Positions 60,852-64,000 of a stretch of DNA of 64,000 nucleotides are shown here, one piece after another (position 1 is the stretch's first letter; each line of letters begins with the position of its first letter). This DNA is from CALLCD01 sp039196965 (GTDB taxonomy: Bacteria; Pseudomonadota; Alphaproteobacteria; Caulobacterales; Hyphomonadaceae), in NCBI GenBank assembly GCA_039196965.1, contig JBCCUK010000005.1, forward strand, positions 62,001-126,000, given 5' to 3'. Below the pieces are notes generated by a model. The model ran no database searches, was not told where the DNA came from, and saw nothing but the letters and a program-made list of their open reading frames with translations. Position numbers and translations under genes: made by a program.

Positions 60852-61532
60852 TCACAGGAAAGACGCAATCTCGCCAAGTGGTTTCTTTTTCAGGGCGTGG
60901 TTCGGCACCATGGCATCCTCGGCCGGATAGCCTGCAACCAGAATAAGAAAAGGCTTTTCCGTCGCTGGGCGTCCACAGAGCTCATTGAGGAAACTCATTG
61001 GGTTGGGTGTATGGACAAGGGTGGAGAGCCCGGCTTCCTGGCAGGCGGCGATCAGTATCCCTGTCGCAATGCCAACGCTCTCGTGGATGTAATAGTTCTT
61101 CCGGTCTTCACCGGAGGTCACGCCACCGCGGCGCTGGGCGAAGATGCAGATCAGCCACGGCGCGATTTCCATATACGGTTTGTTGGCATCGGTGCCGATC
61201 GGCGAGAGGGCATCAAGCCACTCATCCGATGCCCTGCCGGAATAGAAAGCGCGCTCTTCTTCTTCCGCAGCGGCGCGAATTTTCTGTTTCGTTTCGCTCG
61301 ACCCGACGCAAGCGAAGAACCAGGGTTGGTGGTTGGCTCCCGATGGAGCCGTTCCTGCTGCCGAGACACAGGCTTCGATGATGCTCTGGTCCACCGGCCG
61401 GTCAGAGAAGGTGCGCACAGATCTGCGCTTCGCCATTTCTGTGTGAAACGCCCGGGCGCGGGCCTGCATTTCATCGGCTGGCCGCTCGGTCCAGCTTGAA
61501 AGGAGGGTGTGGGTATCTTCTGATGTTTTCAT
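60852..61532 (-). CDS. Nitroreductase-fold flavoprotein, iodotyrosine-deiodinase-like
   Basis: FMN flavoprotein of 226 residues. RRSVRTFSDRPVD (FMN phosphate site), GTAPSGANHQPW, the EEEERAFYSG lid region (about 88-98) and GYPAEDAMVPNHALKKKPL correspond in order to landmarks of the iodotyrosine deiodinase family. The glutamate and tyrosine of the halotyrosine-binding triad seem present; the lysine (human K182 region) does not, so the substrate may differ. Its start overlaps the quinone reductase stop by four bases. Confidence 0.85.
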   Translation of the reverse strand: MKTSEDTHTLLSSWTERPADEMQARARAFHTEMAKRRSVRTFSDRPVDQSIIEACVSAAGTAPSGANHQPWFFACVGSSETKQKIRAAAEEEERAFYSGRASDEWLDALSPIGTDANKPYMEIAPWLICIFAQRRGGVTSGEDRKNYYIHESVGIATGILIAACQEAGLSTLVHTPNPMSFLNELCGRPATEKPFLILVAGYPAEDAMVPNHALKKKPLGEIASFL

Positions 61533-62122
61533 CGTCTACCGGCATCTGCGCCCACGACATGAGCGCGGCGTTTCCATTTCTTCAGAGTGTCTTCCTTAGC
61601 GCTTCGCACGGCGGCGAAATAGTGCGTCTCCACAGGTTTTATGCCGACAAACTCCAGAACTTTCTTCTTTACATGACGCCGCGCGGGCGACTGGCTCGTA
61701 ATCCAGTCAAACCAGCCCGGCGTATCAGCCGTAATGAAGACGTCGGCAGAGCGGCCCTTCAGGAGACGATCCCAGAAGGGGTCATTCTCATGATACTTGA
61801 AGCCAAATCCCGGCAGCAGGGCGCGGTCGAGGACGCCTTTCATTTTCGCCGGCATAGAGCCCCACCACATGGGGTAGAACCAGGCGACATGATCGGCCCA
61901 CACCATATTGTCCTGCCAGACTTCCAGATCGTTTTCGAGCTGTTGGATCGTATTGTATCCGTCAGCGAGGTTCGGGTCGAACGCCATTTCGCTGATGTTC
62001 ATCCGCCGGATCTCCGCACCCTGTTCGCGGGCTCCGCGCTCGTAGGCATCTGCCATCATATGCGACACGCTCGTATTCGCCGGGTGACCGACCCAGCTGA
62101 AGATTTTTGCAGACATTTCCAA
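61529..62122 (-). CDS. Flavodoxin-like NAD(P)H quinone reductase
   Basis: 197 residues of the MdaB/KefF/NQO family. FSWVGHPANTSVSHMMADAYERG holds the FMN-phosphate loop, and FYPMWWGSMPAKMKGVLDRALLPGFGFKY is diagnostic. It would transfer hydride to quinones in two-electron steps. First gene of a two-gene operon with the iodotyrosine-deiodinase-like gene. Confidence 0.9.
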   Translation of the reverse strand: MEMSAKIFSWVGHPANTSVSHMMADAYERGAREQGAEIRRMNISEMAFDPNLADGYNTIQQLENDLEVWQDNMVWADHVAWFYPMWWGSMPAKMKGVLDRALLPGFGFKYHENDPFWDRLLKGRSADVFITADTPGWFDWITSQSPARRHVKKKVLEFVGIKPVETHYFAAVRSAKEDTLKKWKRRAHVVGADAGRR

Positions 62123-62246
62123 GCTCTACCCCGTTATCCCTATGATGCGATCTTCCATATAGGGTCTTGACGGTCAAATTTCGCCCTCTGGAGATCGTGC
62201 CCGTTTCCCCCTAGACTCGAAAAGCGTTGCCGAGGGAGTGTCCACC

Positions 62247-63146
62247 ATGAAACAGGAGCAAAATGCCTTCCGCTTGTTCGATCCGGCAGTGATTAAGCGC
62301 CGGCCCCTGCGAAGCTTCACTGCCGGCATCGCCATAACCCTCTTGATCTTTGTGCTCATCATCGGCCTTCGCCAGCCGAGCCATGACCGCGACTGGCGGC
62401 CTGAGATTTCGATCATGCCGAAAGTGGAACAGGCGGGTTCCGAGTACACCATCGACCATGTGCGCGACTGGACTTATTCCGATGATGGACCGGTCTCCAC
62501 CGAGTATCTTACCGCGGCCTATGATACAGACGATCTGCAAGGGGCCTGGCTCATGGTGGAGCCCTTTGGCGGCACCGATGCCATCGCCCACACGCTCGTC
62601 ATCTTCGAGTTCTCAGATGACCGGCTTCTCGGCCTCACCATTGAAGCGCGTAAGGAAGAGGGCGAGATCTATTCTGCCCTGAAAGGCGCGCTCAACACAT
62701 TTGAGCTTGTCTATCTCTGGGGCGAGCCGCGCGATTTACTGACCCGCCGGGCGCGCTATCTGAAGCACGAGATCTTTCTCTATCCATTGGAGTTGAGCGC
62801 AGCCGACCGGAACGCCTTTTTCGGGGCGCTGGTGGCGAAAACCAATGCGCTCTACGACAGGCCGCGGTTTTACAATACGCTCTTTTCCAACTGCACAAAT
62901 GAACTCGCCAAAACCGCCGGGCTCCCCTGGAACAGCGCCTTTATTCTCACCGGCTATTCCCCACAGCATCTCTGGCGGGAAGGCGTTGTGCCCGGTCGCG
63001 CCGAAGGTGCAGCATTTGAAGACATGCGCGCCCGCGCGGACATGGCTGAGACAATCAAAGCCCTTCCGGATGGGTCCGTCGCGGAGTTTAATTCCGTGCT
63101 GATGGAGCAGCTTCGCGAGCGGTTTGGTGTTGGTAGATCGGGGTGA
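62247..63146 (+). CDS. DUF4105 membrane-anchored protein
   Basis: About 299 residues from ATG 62247 (GAGGGAG upstream). One N-terminal membrane segment (AGIAITLLIFVLIIGL) leads to a periplasmic domain with HTLVIFEFSDDRLLGLTIEARKEEG and FYNTLFSNCTNELAK, the conserved Asn-Cys-Thr and His region of DUF4105, probably a papain-like cysteine hydrolase fold. Function unknown. Confidence 0.82.
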   Translation: MKQEQNAFRLFDPAVIKRRPLRSFTAGIAITLLIFVLIIGLRQPSHDRDWRPEISIMPKVEQAGSEYTIDHVRDWTYSDDGPVSTEYLTAAYDTDDLQGAWLMVEPFGGTDAIAHTLVIFEFSDDRLLGLTIEARKEEGEIYSALKGALNTFELVYLWGEPRDLLTRRARYLKHEIFLYPLELSAADRNAFFGALVAKTNALYDRPRFYNTLFSNCTNELAKTAGLPWNSAFILTGYSPQHLWREGVVPGRAEGAAFEDMRARADMAETIKALPDGSVAEFNSVLMEQLRERFGVGRSG

Positions 63147-63239
63147 CTGCTTTGGGTCATCAGCTGCCGAAGAGCTCAGAGGCTGATGTGGGGCGAGAAT
63201 AGGACGCTCACCGATCTCGCTTTTTGACGAGGTGAAACT
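63147..63239. other. Short spacer
   Basis: 93 bases between the DUF4105 gene and the transposase remnant; nothing recognised. The inverted-repeat ends of the IS could lie here but I cannot define them. Confidence 0.3.
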
Positions 63240-64000
63240 CAAGCATCTACTGAACAAGAAAATCGCGAGAGTTTTTGGGGTTTTGGGTCGTTGCGTTGAG
63301 GCGAGATGGTTTTCGTTGCAATAGATAGGACAGCCAGGGACCACCCCGATCAGATAGTAAGCGATCTCCACCGACACGTGAAATCATACCAATAACGAGA
63401 AAGGCTCGGACAAATCGGTTTCCCATTTTTGAGATCCGTCTCAATCGCGCCTTCAACGGCTCAATTGATTCAGCGCTGTCAAGCCCAGCCAGACTGCAAA
63501 TTCACGACCGAATTTCAATCAATGCTCTGATCGGACGGTCGCAATGACCGCGGGAGCAATTGTTGGTCCGATACCCGGAATCATTTCCAGCAGCTTCACG
63601 CGTCTGACTGAGCGCGACACCACGAAGATCTCTACTTTCATGATCTTTGATCCGTGGGTGCAATAGCAAGAGTTACTGGCATAAAGATAAGATGATCGTT
63701 TGTGTTGCAGATGGAGGGGGCTGGGCCATATCCGGTCTTCGGAAATGCAGCGGATATGGCTGAGGTCCTTTCGGACGGTATGACTGAACACCCCGATCAA
63801 AATAAGGACAGTGTTTGAGAGCTGAGCACATCTTTCGATGATCAGCTGAGGTGCGCCATACTGACCGAGCAGAGCTTTCTGATCCGAAGACTTGACGGGC
63901 ACGAACCAAATTGTTCGTCGAGTGTCCGCCTTACAGATCTCTTCGGCAGAAAATGCGTCCGTCTTTCCGCGTTCGACATAGGGCTTCGCATTGTAAGCGC
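63240..64000 (-). pseudogene. IS110-family transposase remnant
   Basis: On the minus strand, KPYVERGKTDAFSAEEICKADTRR and WFVPVKSSDQKALL (about 63890-63990), LLEMIPGIGPTIAPAVIATVRSEH (63520-63590), REFAVWLGLTALNQ (63470-63510) and RRISKMGNRFVRAFLVIGM (63380-63440) align in order with an IS110-type transposase. In-frame stops interrupt it at 63519-63521 and near 63457, and part of the middle is unrecognisable, so it is inactive. The 5' end is beyond the right edge. Confidence 0.85.

Overview
This window is most of a photosynthesis gene cluster (about 1-36.5 kb) followed by about 27 kb of ordinary chromosomal genes. It comes from a purple, BChl a-type anoxygenic phototroph, almost certainly an alphaproteobacterium. 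The evidence is bchFNBH, bchCXYZ, bchG/bchP, bchIDO, pufQBALM, crtEF/C/D/I/B, the AerR-PpsR regulator pair and idi, with flanking genes of alphaproteobacterial type (DUF3297, MtaB-FtsY operon, short NrdA). I cannot place it below class level; an aerobic marine lifestyle is only an inference.

Layout. 1-5996 (minus): bchF-bchN-bchB-bchH, tightly overlapping; bchH runs off the left edge. 6397-12625 (plus): aerR, ppsR, bchG, a PucC/BCH2-type transporter, bchP and a small unknown membrane protein. 12710-22476 (minus): the superoperon crtE-crtF-bchC-X-Y-Z-pufQ-B-A-L-M; pufB (56 aa) and pufQ are short. 22556-31187: crtC, crtD, crtI, crtB, interrupted between crtI and crtB by an ATP-grasp ligase-like gene, a cytochrome P450 and a DUF2306 membrane protein, which I do not know as standard cluster members. 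31276-34918 (minus): bchI-bchD-bchO. 35054-36477 (minus): idi and a lipoprotein-tethered pseudoazurin, probably one operon. No pufC is present, so this cupredoxin is a candidate electron donor to the reaction centre.

Regulation. Perfect TGT-N12-ACA (PpsR/CrtJ-type) palindromes lie upstream of or on the starts of bchC, crtC/crtE, crtI/ATP-grasp, crtB and idi; near-consensus boxes lie at bchF and bchG. Several lie on the start codon itself, and the bchC promoter geometry predicts a leaderless mRNA. The carotenoid genes are those of the spirilloxanthin route (no crtA, crtY, crtZ or crtW here), with the P450 and ATP-grasp protein as possible extra tailoring enzymes.

36.6-63.1 kb holds two beta-lactamase-fold serine hydrolases, a tandem TraB/GumN pair, a trans-sulfuration PLP enzyme with an orphan ABC ATPase, mtaB-ftsY-AhpD-like, murI, a PstS-like lipoprotein, a glycosyltransferase, nrdA (with an NrdR box), a pseudouridine synthase, a Tat-exported vanadium-haloperoxidase-like protein, mutM, a peroxiredoxin, an iodotyrosine-deiodinase-like flavoprotein and a quinone reductase. 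The right edge (63.24-64 kb) is a decayed IS110-family transposase. I found no tRNA, rRNA or CRISPR.
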